Source: Aptenodytes patagonicus (lineage: Eukaryota; Chordata; Aves; Sphenisciformes; Spheniscidae). From it: a DNA stretch of 64,000 nt. The translations under genes were made by a program, and so were the position numbers. The notes under the pieces are model-generated. The model searched no databases, was not told the DNA's origin, and saw nothing but the letters and a program-made list of their open reading frames with translations. Positions 38,601-51,586 of the stretch are shown one piece after another (position 1 is the stretch's first letter; each line of letters opens with the position of its first letter). Location: NCBI RefSeq assembly GCF_965638725.1, contig NC_134952.1, positions 59,374,065 through 59,438,064 of the forward strand, given 5' to 3'.

Positions 38601-41600
38601 CAGGCTTTTTCTTGTATGCATAAATGCATACATTTGTGAATTTTCTGTCATATCGGTATCCCATTTTCTCCTTTACTACTACTTTCAGGTATGAAACACT
38701 TTCTTGTTAATATAGCCAGCGTATTCTCAGGCATAAGAGAAAAAGAGAATCAAGTCCTATGAAATCTTGAGCATTCATTTGTGCTGCAACTTAATTAAAA
38801 AACTGGACACAGGAAAAATACCCTTGTATCATCAGGGACATAATGTCTTCAAGATTTGCCATTGGCTTAAATAGAAAAAAATTCCTAAGCGTAGGACAAA
38901 GTTATACCTACTTGAAAGTTAATTCTCACAGAACTCCTCAGTGTTATAGAGTAGAATTAATCTCTTAAAACGACACCAAACTGAATTTTACCACGTGATT
39001 AAATGAAAGTTAACAGTGGACTTTTTCCTTACTATACTCTCCATGAATATCAAGCTAATTCAAACCATGATTTTTCTATTCTATGTACTATAAGAGAAAA
39101 AAAAAAATTAAGAGCTTTGCTTGAATCTAAAATGGCTTTTATGAAATCCTGAACAGTAATAAAATCTTGTAGCAGTGAAAGTCTCTTTACCTTTGGCTTA
39201 ACAAGAAAATTTTTCTCAGTGTTATTAACTATTCTTTCTTTGCCACTGTACCTGCACCATTAAGTTAAAACAAAGTATTGCAAAACCACAGAGTGTACTT
39301 CTCTAAGTAGGGAGGACACAATCTTGAATTCTAAAAAGCCTCCCTTATGTGTTACATGTTGACTATGTTCTCTAATGACAATATTAAGAGGCCTAGGAGG
39401 TTTGTCTAGGTAACTTTGACAACTGAAGTGAGTAACCTGAGAGTGCTTAAAATAATATTCTGTATACTCTCTCAACCTCCAAGAAACATTCCAACACTAA
39501 AAAAGATACTGTTTGCTTTTCGTCACTGATTTTCATACTACTGACTTTCAATATGCAAAGCTTCATTGTATACCATATATCTTTTTCCCAACTGCCAGCA
39601 GAGAAAGAATGACAGGATCTGAAAAATCATGTTGTATTGTTTCTGCCAGAGGCTATGCATCTGTCCTCTGCACAAAATAACGAGACTAACCAACCACTTG
39701 GCTGATTAAGCAATACGGCATCCAGCTCATTCTTCCAATCTGTATCAGCCTGCAATCCCAACAGGGATATCATGTGGCTTTGTCACTAAAGAAAACAGAA
39801 GAAACTCAATAGAAACATATGTTGTGGTTAAGATACTTCCTCTCTTTTCACATCTCTCTCTCTATATATATCTATACGTGTATATACAAACACAAATACC
39901 TTAGTATCTCTTGAATGTGAACAACATTGAAGAAAAAAAAAATGCCTCCTAATTGTTACTTCATTATCAAAAAAAATCTTTATATTACAGGCAGAGTTTT
40001 CTTAAAAAAAGCTCTCTTGTATGTCTCTCTATATGATTCCTACTAAATAACACTTAGCAATAACTTAACAATAACTAGAACTCTACAGAACTAATTCTGC
40101 AAGCCAGAAAGGATCAGTAACAAGCTCACCTCTTGATGATAAGTTAGGATGAAACTGATCTAGTAACACGATTTCACTATACTGACTACACCTTGCTCAC
40201 CCATCAGGCAACATGTCCTGTGGAACCAGGCTAGCATTTCTAGTGCACATTCCCAGTAAATGAGAAAGTCGTCATAACATGAAAAATGAATGCAAATTTA
40301 GTTTGAAAAAAAAAAATTTTGCTTCTAAAGATGGCTGAAGATTTATGTCTGGTTTTAATGTTAATTTAACTGGTTATGCCACAAGTAAAACAGTTTGGTT
40401 TATGGGTGATAAGTATCATTTTGTATAAATCCAGAGAAACAAAAAAACCAAAAGTGATAGAAGTTAGATTTGGCAAGTTCCTCTGAGAAGCAATGAAAAG
40501 CCCTATCAAACAGTAGAAAGATGAATCTAGTCTAATTTTATGCCCCTCACACTCTGATGAATAAGAATTCCTTAAGATGAAACAGAAGCTTATAAGACTC
40601 CATACCCCAGAAACAAACAAGCAAATATTTTTGCTTAGGACTTAAAGTGAGAGAAAAATTAATAATTTAATTCATTTTTTTCTTTAAGACAGAAGTAGCC
40701 TGATGTCATTACACTAAACGTAGGCTTCTGTCAGAAGGAAGCAAAACCAAAAAATCCCCAAACCAAACATCAGTGGCTAGATATCTCTTTCTTAAAAAGA
40801 GAAAATGGAGAGCAGAAAGGACCATGTTTCAAAAGTTCTACTCAGATAAATATACACTCCACAACTGTCTGCATAAAAGAAAGCTTAAATAAGCTCATAA
40901 TTAAATCCTATTCAGTTCCTGCTTTTTTATTTGGGCAAAAGATCAGAGCAAATGCAAATAAGCATGTCACATATGAACAGCAGGTCTGGCTGGTATTTAA
41001 TTCTGAGGAAGACCAATACAGTCCTGCTTGTTCAGCAGAACTCTGCAAAGGGAAGACTTTTATTCTTCTACACATATTTACAGAGAATGTTCAATTTTAC
41101 CAAATAGGACAGAAGGGGAAAAAGAAATCCCTCAGCAACCGCTGAAGTTTTCGACAATATTCCAATCTTCCAATTAAGTCATTCTAATATACAAGACAGC
41201 AAGGCCTGTTCAGCAATGTCAGGAAAAGATCAAGTGCTGACTCGGGCAGTGAAACCGCAATGCCCTTTTTTTGCACTTACAAAATAACTTTTCCAGGGAC
41301 AAGATTCACCTCTGAACATAAGAGGGCATCCGTCAGCACTGACTGCCGCAGAAAGAAGGTCCAAGTGACTTGAAAGTCTACCAAAGCAAGAACATGCTAA
41401 GCCAGCTGTTCCCATAGCAGCCTGTTGTCACAGAAGTCTACGCAGCGTTTTGCACTGCATCCATTAAATTAATCCCAGAGCATAAGCAGTAAGGGCAGAT
41501 CTGCTGTTATCCCATAGGGAATGACACCTCCTAATTAGCGCAAGGTCAATAGGCCCACAGAGAGGCTGTGACAGAGCTCATAGACGTGCTCATGTGTAAT

Positions 41601-42618
41601 AACCATCAATCTGCAGATTCAACTTTGTCTTTTCAGGCTGGGTTGAAAACACTTATGGTACCAGAGACAAGGGAAAAATCTAAAACATCAAGAAACTTAC
41701 CACTTTCCAAGTGCCCTTTTCTGTCCTCCTACAATTTAAAAGTGCTATTGATTAAAACAAATTTAGCAGCTCTTGGATAATTGAAAGTCAGTTTAAAAAA
41801 CAAGAAATGGTGACACTCAGTTCTTTGAACAAGCTTAATCTTGCAGCTTTTATGCAACCAGCTCTTTAGTAAAGAACCCTGCTTAAGAGCAGTATTAGTG
41901 AAAACACTAAATTCCTTTAGTATTTTGTCTGTGCTGATTTGAAGTTTTAATGTTCCCCCATCCCCCCACTCATTGCAGGATTGGTATGTTTCTACTTGGA
42001 GAACAGCGGGCTTCTTTTTTGCTCTGTTTCCAAAGAAGCCTGTAACAAATACGCCTTTCTGATTATTTCCCAGTTTGTGCATCAGTACCATGGATGGCGT
42101 TAGAACAGTTCTGTGAACATTTTGCAAATGAAGCGCTACCAGATGCAGCTTAACTGTGTCATACTGCAAACAAGGAGGCTTTCCTTGCTACCGTGATTAT
42201 TTATCATTTTACCTTGAAATACTGAAGAATCACGGCCTTTATGTCAGATTAGTAGCAAACAAGGTTTAATCTCTTTGATCCATATTGCTCATCATGGAAG
42301 CATTAGAGAAAACAAAATATAGAACAATGGAGAGATGAGGTCAAAAGATGAAGTATGTATTATTAAGAGACATTAAGAGAAAAAGGTAATTCAGAGCTCC
42401 TCACTTTCTTAATTTCAGTTGCTTCCATGTCACTTAAGCTCGTACTGTTTTTCCTCCTTTTTGAGGAGAAACCGTTCTGATTGTTGTACTAACAAAGTGA
42501 TATATCATGGCAAGAATAAAAAACCTCCTACAAATAATTGCAGTGCTGCTCTTCCAGTTCTGGCACAAATTCTTTCAGCAGGCTTCACACTTACATTGCC
42601 ACTTGGTGTTCCATAGAT

Positions 42619-42660
42619 AGAAGCATACAGAAGTAGAGAGAGAAGCATATGGAAGTAGAG
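42619..42660. repeat. 22-bp-period tandem duplication
   Basis: AGAAGCATACAGAAGTAGAG (42619-42638) is repeated with two changes at 42641-42660, separated by AG. It is a small local duplication with no gene context. Confidence 0.85.
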
Positions 42661-42801
42661 CAGTCACAAGCAATTGCAACTATCTTTACCATCTCTCTGG
42701 CTACATCAGAAGAGCAGTTTCTGCCCAATATGGAAAAATCTCAGGATTTCTGGAGCTGCAGCTGCTCCAGCCCTCACAGCTCTAGTTAAGAGGCAAAGCT
42801 T

Positions 42802-42990
42802 TACTGGGTTTGGTTGGGATGGAATTAACTTTCTTTACAGCAGCCCATATGGCACTGCATTTTGGATTTGTGACTAAAATCGTATTGGTAACACACTGAT
42901 GTTTTGGCTATTGTTGGACAATGCTTGCACAATATCAAGGCTTTCTCTGTTTCTCAGCCAGTAGGCTGTTGACTGGAAGCTGTGACATGA
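42802..42990 (+). mobile_element. Old LTR fragment related to the solo LTR, U3 part
   Basis: From ACTGGGTTTGGTTGGGATGG onward the sequence aligns by eye, with many substitutions, to the first about 190 bp of the LTR at 32959-32770 read on its own strand. Shared blocks include ATTTTGGATTTGTG, TGATGTTTTGGCTATTG (GATGTTTTAGTTACTG in the young copy), ATCAAGGC and TTTCTC. It has no recognisable TATA, R/U5 part or target duplication. Orientation is opposite to the solo LTR. The greater divergence implies an older or different subfamily. Confidence 0.8.
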
Positions 42991-45900
42991 AAAGCATCAG
43001 CAGAAGCATAAAGAGATGGTTAAGTAGGATATTTTGGTTCATACTACAGTAACTGTTGCTATCAGCTCCACAAATATGAAGGGGGAGCAAAAAAACAAAA
43101 CAAAACACCCCCCCCAAAAAACACAGACCACAAAAACGTGTTCCAGAGATAGTAAAAACAGCAAAGCTCACTGAGAAGCATGCTTAGGAAACCCCCAAAA
43201 AATCTGGCTGTGAAAGAGATCCGGCGTCTGCCACAGTGAGAAAGCAGCTGAGAGTCCAAAGAGAACCAACTCCTGGAGCCCCACAAAGATAGCTAGAGTC
43301 CAGGTAAACCCTAAGTATGAAAGGTCAAGGCCGTCAGGACCAAGACAAATAATCCCAAAGCAGCCAAGTTTAACCAGCAACCACATGGCAGACAATGCTT
43401 GTTTTTCTAATGAAAAGTAGAAGAAACTTCAGCACTCTACATGATTTCTTCTTACACCAACAAGGTTCAATATTGTGTGTACACAAGACTATTCTAGATG
43501 AACATTCCACCAGATAAAGTAGTGGTATTTGCCTTGGCCCCAACTCCATATCTAATGTACAAGAGATCCAGCCCCAAAGTTCAGGGTCTCAGTTCCTCTT
43601 TTGCTCCACTTCTTTAACTGGAGGGCAAGTCTCGTCTTTCCTTCAGATGCTTGCCTTCTAAGCCTTGCTTGGTTTCAAGCTGTTGTCTTAGCTTTCACGG
43701 GGTTCTTACCTGCATTTGTGGTAACGTACAAACCCAGAGAGCCAAAATATACCAGCAACTTTCTTGTATGTGGTGGATGTAAAATGGAGTTTGGCCTAAA
43801 TGGGAACATGCTCACCCCTCAAATACTGCCTACTCCATTTATAATCTTTTTATTCTTTCCTTTTATTTTTATTCTTGTTTCTTTGAATGCTTCTGTACTT
43901 TGTAATTTTATATAGACAAAATTCATGGAAGATTAACTGTTATTCTAGAGTAATGATTTTAAGCTTGTGAGCTGCACTTTCCAGAAAGGCTCACAGACTA
44001 CCATTAAACGAACCTCAGAAGATAACTAAACAATAACAAGATTACAGGCTGACTAATGCTTACTAAAACAAAAAAACCAACCAACCAAAAAAACCAAACC
44101 TCTACACACCTGTAGTAGTCTGCAAACCAAAAAAAGATTGTAGGCCCCTATTATACTGGCCCTGACCAAAATCAGAAACTCCATTGCCACAGAATACTCT
44201 CCAGCCCCTTCTCTCATAGTTTTCACGGCTGACTGATGAAACTGTAAACTGCATGAATTCCCCTTGTAAACTGCGATGCTTCCCTCGGCACATCAAAGTC
44301 GAGAAAATTTTCAGCCTGAAACAATAACAGAGTATTTTTATGAGAAAAGGAAGAAAAAGATACAAGAGCGGAATGTACTATGAGCACATATTTTATTAAA
44401 ATTGCACGTGGAGATTGAGCAGACATTGAAAATTCCACAGGAACCATGAAATGCATAATAAATTCATACTGCATAAAATCCTCTTCGATGCTGGAATTCT
44501 TCACATTACTGTTAGTCTCCCTGGGGATATACACAGGCACAAATCTCTGGGTTTTAGTGGGCAGGCCTTCCTTAGTTTGTACTGATCATTTTGTAAGCCA
44601 CTGGCTGAAAAGCTCCTGGTTTATGTTTTTCTCTTTATTTGGCTAGTTAAGATAAGCCTCTTTCCTTGGAAACCCCCATTGTGTCACATTTAAGAAAACA
44701 GTGACTTACCCCTTTTCTGTCAAAATAAAAGCCTCTGTGTATTCCAACATTCACTCACAGAGTTAAAGAGAGGAGAGTTAGCACACACACTCTGCAGGCT
44801 CTCAATACAATCAGGTTCATTTCTCCACAGGCAGCCAGATCTTTCTTCAAGTTCACATTGATGAACATCAATGATGTCTTCCAGAGTTAACATCACAAAA
44901 TCAGTGTGGAAAGGCACCTACTTCCTTAGCATTAGTTTCAAGATCTACAGACACATGTAGGATAATAATCAAACCAAGAATGGGTAAAGAGGCTGAATTT
45001 TCTTCCATTAGTTACACAGTTACGTAGAAAAATCTGAAATGAGGAGTTGTTGCAAGTTACATACAGGTGAGAAAAGTCAATGAAGTATGTCTAAATGAAA
45101 AGATGAGTTTGCTTGTTTGAAACTGTCTAGTGTAGGATCGGTCTAGATAGACCACTATTTTCAGTTCATTGCCAATATTCAGCAAATCCTCAAACTGAAG
45201 ACAACACAACTGTTTGAATAAGAGAGAGAAAATACATTGTCCCCCATCAAGACACATCTTTAAGTATGGAAACGGAAAGATCAGGACATTTATGTTTCAT
45301 TTTTCAAGTACATTAAAAATGTGAAAAGGAAGCTTTTTTCCAGAAAACCACTGACTGAAGAATGTTCATTTCTTTCTGCATATCTTTTAGACAGAACATG
45401 CTGCTTTGAATTTGCATTTATATCCCAACTATGATTATAGAAAAGGCACAACATTCTTTTGCAAGAATTACATATTACAAGATGTGGTCTTTTATTGTTA
45501 GTGCTTGAATGAGGCTATCCTGGAATTCTCCACCATCAACTCACCATTTTTAAATACACTTTGCTCCAGCACATGATGTATTTGACAAGAAATCCTCACA
45601 ACATGAATGAAAGACATCCCTGAACCAAAAGCTTGTATGAAAAGGAAACCAGCTATAGTTGTTTTAATAGTTGATGAAAATTCTGTACCCAATCTCTACA
45701 TAAGATTGACCTTTATGAGACTTTTTTTTTCGTTGTACAGAGGGAAAAATGACCAAGCTGCTATAAGTAAAATAGCCACGAATGTTTACAAAGAAAAACT
45801 TTAAAACTTTAATGTTCTTTGCAAAGCCATTTCATTGTGGAGCTCAAAAGCATGCATGTATTTAAAAATACTCACAGCAAAACAGTAAAAACTATGAAGA

Positions 45901-47597
45901 ATCACTGCCATTCTGAGTGTCTCTAACTACCAAGTAAGGCAAACAGATTTTCAGTTTTCAGAAAGAAGCAGTATTTTTCCTTGAAGAAATAACGAACAAA
46001 GGAGTTATAAATAACTGTCTCTAATGAAGTGTCAATAATACTTAGCATTTTGCGCTGTACTGATGTTGACTCTGGTGGCATGGTTATTGCTCTGCTGTCA
46101 CATAGTATGATAGGAAATTTTTGCTCATATAATTATAACACTGGATCTTTCAGACTGTATCTTATTTAAATATAAACTATAATAGTGCTAAACTTTTTCC
46201 TAGTGGAAAGTTATGCTTAAACATGATCTCGTCTCATGATTGTCTTCATTGTCTGGAAACAATTGAATTAAATGATCAAAATACTGTTTTTCACAGGTGG
46301 TAGATGAACTATAAACAAAGCAGAACTTAATGACACATGAGCAATCCTGCAAACAACCTTCCGTGGACTATCCAGCTGCAGTTTTCCATTCTACAGTGGG
46401 CAACCCATTTGAACCCACTGTTTAAGGGTCAAGGACTCTCTTCTGATTCTACCTAAGCCTTTGAGAAAGCTGTTGATGAAATCAAATTAATAGTACAAAA
46501 GCCTAAACATTTTCTCTTTCTCTGAGGAGCACTCCTGAAATCAGAGAAATGTTTCCATGTTAAAGGAGTGGGTTTGTCCTCCTGAACAAAATGTCATGTT
46601 TTGTAATAAATAAAATGCACCAACGAAGTTCAGGGAATATTAACACATGGGTACTGGTCTCTCTCATCTGTCTCATCACAATTACCGCAACAAACTTTAC
46701 TATCAGTCATTACAGAAATAATTGATTTAGACCACAAAAATTCAGACACAGGTCATCTGGGTGGAAAGCCTAGAGATCTGCAGGTGCTCAGCAAAAGCTG
46801 AAAGCTCACAGCTTAGATTGCAAGTAAAAGACTTGCAGTCTAACTGCTGCTATGAGATGAAAATAAGTGGATATGGCCGAAATGTTTGTACTCTTCTCAT
46901 ACGATGCAATTTAGAGTGATGAGTGTAGGACTCCACAGACAAAACAGCTTTGTTTGCAGAGGACAAAAGCAAGATTTGGGCACTATTTCCACTCCCACTG
47001 AAGTTTATACTGAAACAAGTTTGGTTTTTTTTTTCTCCTTTTATACATAGACAGGTAGCATTCTGACTACAATCATACTTCAAAGCACTGTGTAGATGGA
47101 TTTTAACATGAAGGCCGGGTGACAGTCCTTATACTGAATCCAAGGCTCCTTGAGTTTTATGGCATATAAAATCTCTGTATTCTCTGTTTTAAGTTGGAGC
47201 CATTTACTGTCTAAGAATTCCAGATGTGGCTTTAAAGCAGTGTTTTCTAGCTTTCAGTGTAGTTGCCTTTCCCCCTCAACTTCAAAATGGTATCAAGATG
47301 AGGTTTCTAGGGCAAACAGCTCTGGAAATGTTGAAGGCATGATGCTGGCTCATGCACATATATACCCTCCCAAAAAGAAGAAAAAAGTTATTTTAATAAA
47401 GACTAAATAATGAAAAGGGATACAGGTAAAAACAATCCTAACACCACAAGAGCAGACACAGAGCTTGCAGGAGACACAAAGAAAACCCTTCAATGGACAC
47501 TTCAAAAGCCTAGCAAAAATCCAGCTAATATTCATAATCAAAAAGTTTTTTGTGAAATGAGAAAGCAAACTTAAAAGAGGCCCCGCTATTCCAGCCC

Positions 47598-48035
47598 TCA
47601 GGCTTTCTTCAAGGTAAAACACCACAACTGAGCAGAAACTTCAGCACAGTCTTCCTTTAAATCACGTTTACCCGACACCTGTTTGGCTGCTGGCAAGGAA
47701 CTCTCGTATCCAATGAATTGGCCACTGAAGGCTTTAAATTTACCCTTGGCAATCATGCTTCTCAGCTCCATCTTGTAAAAAACTCTAAACATGAAAAAAA
47801 TTGAACTAGCGTCGCTCTCCTCTTTAACAGCATCTAAATTGGGAGTTTTGGTAAGCAAGTTTCCGAGACCAATTAATAAAGAACAACAAAATACTAATTC
47901 TGAGCTATCAGTTGCTTTCATTCTAGCATTTAATTCAGCCAACTCACTCCAGGCTGAAGTCCCTATTATTTTACAGGTGGTGGTGGTGAAGGATTCTGTG
48001 TCAGGTTTGAGGAGTAGAATACCATTCCTACACAT
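47598..48035 (-). other. Unassigned 145-codon open frame
   Basis: Begins MCRNGILLLKPDTESFTTTT and ends SAQLWCFTLKKA. The residue composition is varied (charged, hydrophobic and small residues mixed), unlike the low-complexity chance frames around it, but I recognise no domain. No splice context, promoter or poly(A) signal links it to PAPSS1. With about 8,000 stop codons over six frames in DNA of this composition, about one frame this long is expected by chance, so it is listed as an open frame and not called a gene. Confidence 0.15.
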
Positions 48036-49156
48036 TTCTTACTCATGTTCAAGCACCGCAGTAAATCCTGTTCCTATAGATGGATAAACAGACATGCATG
48101 CAAAGTTAAATGAAGATTCAGTTTCCATCTTTTTTTTTTTCCTGTGGATTCTCCTATATTAAGTGAAGGAATAGTTTTCCCTTTCCCTGTCTTTGGAGAT
48201 TGTGCCACAGATGTAGTAAACTTACCTTCTGACTCACAGGGAAGCAGAGATGAGAGCTTTTTTCTGTGTTCCTACAGTGCCTATCACAAAAAATCTTAAA
48301 GGTTCGTGACCTTTAAGAGATACAAGGGATGCCGTGTGTGTAAATACTGAAAGTGTCACACACACACTTGTTTTTGAAGCTGTCAGCTTTTACAGGGAAA
48401 GGAAGTAATACATTGATTAGCACCTTTAATCCGTCAGGAAAGGAAAAGGATCTGGACTACTGTTAGTATTTGGTCAGGATGCTCAAAGTAATTTTTATTC
48501 TTTTTGTAGTGTGGAAAGGCAGTAAGTTTAACCCTCTGTGTGACTCGCCTATGGAACTTTTTGAAATTAAGGAAATATGAAATGCAAGGGAAGTCCAAAC
48601 TCAAGCCAATTACAGTATTGGCTACACAGCTTATGGTAGCCCTGTTCTATTTCCAGCACCACCATGCCAGGACATCCACTCATTTCCTCCGCCCCCCGAC
48701 TTCTACTGAATTATTCCAGATGTAGAAGCTTGGTTAGCTCCAAACTGCATCTAAAAAACCCTGTGACCTAGTCTACATTTTCCATTTCGCATCTCTGATG
48801 TATTACTGAGTTGTTAGTGCTCAGATCCCCTATTGAAAGAAAAAAAATCAGGCAGAAGTCAGTATCCTCAGCATTCATCTACTATTTTTCCATCACAGCC
48901 TGTAGATCCTTACTTGAAAAGTTACTCTGACTATTCATGTTAGTCAAAAATAGGCATATGGGAGCTCACATAGGAAAACAGAACTCTCAGCCATGAGGTT
49001 CTTAAGAAAAAGGCAAGTTTTTTCATAGGTACTGCAGGAATCAGTTATCTGGAATTAATCATTTCACCTAAGAGAGGTAGTAATTTTGTACCATTTATTT
49101 AACCCCAAGGATTAGGGTTTGATAATCTCCACCTACCTCATTAATCCTTGTATTTT

Positions 49157-49232
49157 GGAAAGCTGGGTCCAGATTGTCCATGTATCAGCCATATGGATTG
49201 AGAGTGTTATTACTTTCATGCATCGCATGCCC
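49157..49232. repeat. Diverged direct repeat, unit 1
   Basis: GGAAAG...TTGTCC...GAGAGTGTTATTACTTTC...GCATG aligns with 49633-49707 at roughly three quarters identity by eye. Origin is unknown (old segmental duplication or two copies of an unrecognised repeat family). Confidence 0.55.
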
Positions 49233-49287
49233 AATATATCAGAATGATCAGCTAGAAAGGAATAATCATCCTGAGACTGTACAAAAA

Positions 49288-49319
49288 GCACAGGATAATA
49301 GCCATAAATTATCCTGTGC
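49288..49319. repeat. Perfect 12-bp inverted repeat with 8-base loop
   Basis: GCACAGGATAAT (49288-49299) and ATTATCCTGTGC (49308-49319) are exact reverse complements around the loop AGCCATAA. It lies just after direct-repeat unit 1. Confidence 0.92.
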
Positions 49320-49632
49320 AAGAGTAGCAGGTAAAGAACCATTTATAAGGTAGATCAATGTAGAGGCAGAAGGTGGGTGGCAGGGGGAACACTTTTCGAC
49401 AATTTTCATCTTAATGAACAGAGTAAAACTCCTCGATTGTTAAAGCAAAATGATGTTTAGAAAAAGGACATACCTGGAAGTTTGATTTTGCTGTTCTTCA
49501 TAAGAAAAGAACACACTTGTATAACTGCTTAGATTCATGATTCATGTACATATAAGTATTTTTCCAGTAAAAAAAGAGGTGTTTTAGGAACTGAAGAGAA
49601 GAGACAATGGAGCTTTTTATTTTCCCACAGCT

Positions 49633-49707
49633 GGAAAGTTAGGTCCTGCTTGTCCTCATATCCATCACATGGTTCAAGAGTATTATTACTTTTGTATGGC
49701 ATGTTCC
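49633..49707. repeat. Diverged direct repeat, unit 2
   Basis: Same orientation as the unit at 49157-49232, 476 bp away. Shared core: AAGAGTATTATTACTTTT against GAGAGTGTTATTACTTTC. Confidence 0.55.
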
Positions 49708-51586
49708 TGAGGTCTTTGGTGGTAGAGCAGGTGTGGGAAGACAGGTGTTGGGTGCAACAACCATTATCTCATTACTCCTGTTGCTGCCTCCTGGAAGACA
49801 CCCAACTTGTCTCAGAAGAGCCTCAAATGCCATAGCACCCTTAATGAAGATGAACCTACTGTTAAAAACAGAACGTTAGGACTGGCCAGCTGATAACGCT
49901 ACCCACTGAAATAAGGCAGAGAAAAGCTAAAGAAAGAGAGATGCTGGCAAAAGAATAATTTCTGGGGTAGCCCTTACCTGTAAGTACAGCTTCCTTAAAT
50001 AAGGCAGCTGCAGACGAGAGAAAACTCTCATGATACAGGAAAATATTGTTGTATAGAGCAAGTCCTGCCCACAAATCAACCAGATGCTCCTGTTCTTAAT
50101 CAGCATTATGCTGGGAATGCCGTGGCTGTTGGCTTAAAGTTAGAACAAACCTGAAAGCTTCTTTAATACAGAGCCTTGCAAGGAATGCTTTCCAGAAGCA
50201 CTATAACAACAAGGCCTCAGCATCAAACCAGCTAAGTATGAAAACTAGATCTGCTTGATTATCACTGTATTAATCTGCTTGAAGGCATTCCTGCTTCTAA
50301 ATTAACTTTACAGGATGATTCACATTCATGCTCACCATTCCCACTTATTTTCTGGACTTCACATAGCACACGTAGCATTTTTCAAACGTTAATTTCTGTA
50401 ACTTTCACCTGTGTTTGCTATTCTGCAAAAATACTTTTATCTTTCATCATAGCTAGCAGAAGAATCAAACCTGACAGCAAAGAATCCAAACTCCCAACAG
50501 CAGATCCCATTTTAGCAGCTGATAACTCTTGTTCACCTTCATAGTTAAACTTGAAGTTTTGCATGAACAGCTGCACACAGATGAACTGACTCTTTCTTCT
50601 GGATTTTGCACATCCTACAAAATCTGTTCAGCAATTCTGAAGAAATAAGCTTTACGCTACCAAAACACAGTCTCAAGTAATTGTTGTGGTTCGCTAATAA
50701 ACATGCCACTTGTCTTTTCCCAGTTCTGCCTCACTTTATATCAGAGGTAAGAATCCCATTAAAAGATACTTTCTACATCTCTTCAAAGAGGCAGAGGAAG
50801 AAAAGAGAAGGAAGTAATTCTCAAAGCATTTGTCTTAAATACTACTGTGAACAAGTAAACAAAGATTGCAAGTAGCATTCATCCCATTCATTACACAGGT
50901 CCCCTCATCACAACCTTCATCTAGATGAACATATGCTTCATCCAGGCTCAGTAGCAGGCCAGTATCAGCATTCTAAAAACAATTTTGAGCTGGTTCCTCC
51001 TATATACACTGTTTAACAACAGAAAAGTAAGTTTCTGTGAGAAAGATAGGAGATAGTTTCTAGCTAATAGGCTAAGAGGGGTTATGACTGTTCCACTGAT
51101 TACCTGCAAATGCTTGAAAAGTTCCCAATAGGTCAGCGTTACTTTACACTTAAGAAGTGTTTTACTTTTCATTTTTTATGTTTTCCTTTAGCAGTTAATG
51201 TTTCACATACTGAATTAACCAACTTCAGGATTTTTGAAGAATCCTAGAAGAACTTATGCTTTGTCTTTCAAACAAGCAAAGCTGAACCAAGAGAAGCAGA
51301 TTACTCTCTGGAGACCTTGAAAAATAGCCAGAAAATTAACCTCAGGACTAAGCTTTTGTACCACAGGAAATGCCAAGATCTAACGACTTTTTTTTTTTTC
51401 TTGCAATAATTAAACATGAATTCAAGGTTGGTCTGCCATACTTTTTTTAAAGTTGTAGTAGGCTGAACAAGTATATCTGGAACCAAAAACTGGCAAGTTA
51501 TATCAAATGAAATAAAACATTCTCTACTGACACCTATGGCAACAAGCACATATTAAAAAAAAATCTGGATTAGTTATCAGTTCAAA

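Larger units (their letters stand above)
32965..42801. other. Intergenic DNA, no gene recognised
   Basis: AT-rich DNA with a long A-run near 33053-33069, a perfect hairpin at 35624-35666 and no recognised exons. The 146-codon open frame at 41729-42169 (minus) matches nothing known to me and is within what chance gives in this much DNA. A TAATTAG motif at about 41532 sits in a slightly less AT-rich patch (41.2-41.6 kb), but nothing more can be said. Confidence 0.55.
42991..51586. other. Intergenic DNA downstream of PAPSS1, no gene recognised
   Basis: AT-rich DNA that includes a run of C between A-runs at about 43085-43125, an unexplained 145-codon open frame (47598-48035, minus), a diverged direct repeat (49157-49232 and 49633-49707) and a perfect 12-bp hairpin (49288-49319). 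No known exon was recognised. Confidence 0.55.

Noticed and set aside
41729..42169. 146-codon open frame on the minus strand
   Set aside because: No recognisable domain, no transcript signals, and a length expected about once by chance in 64 kb of this composition.
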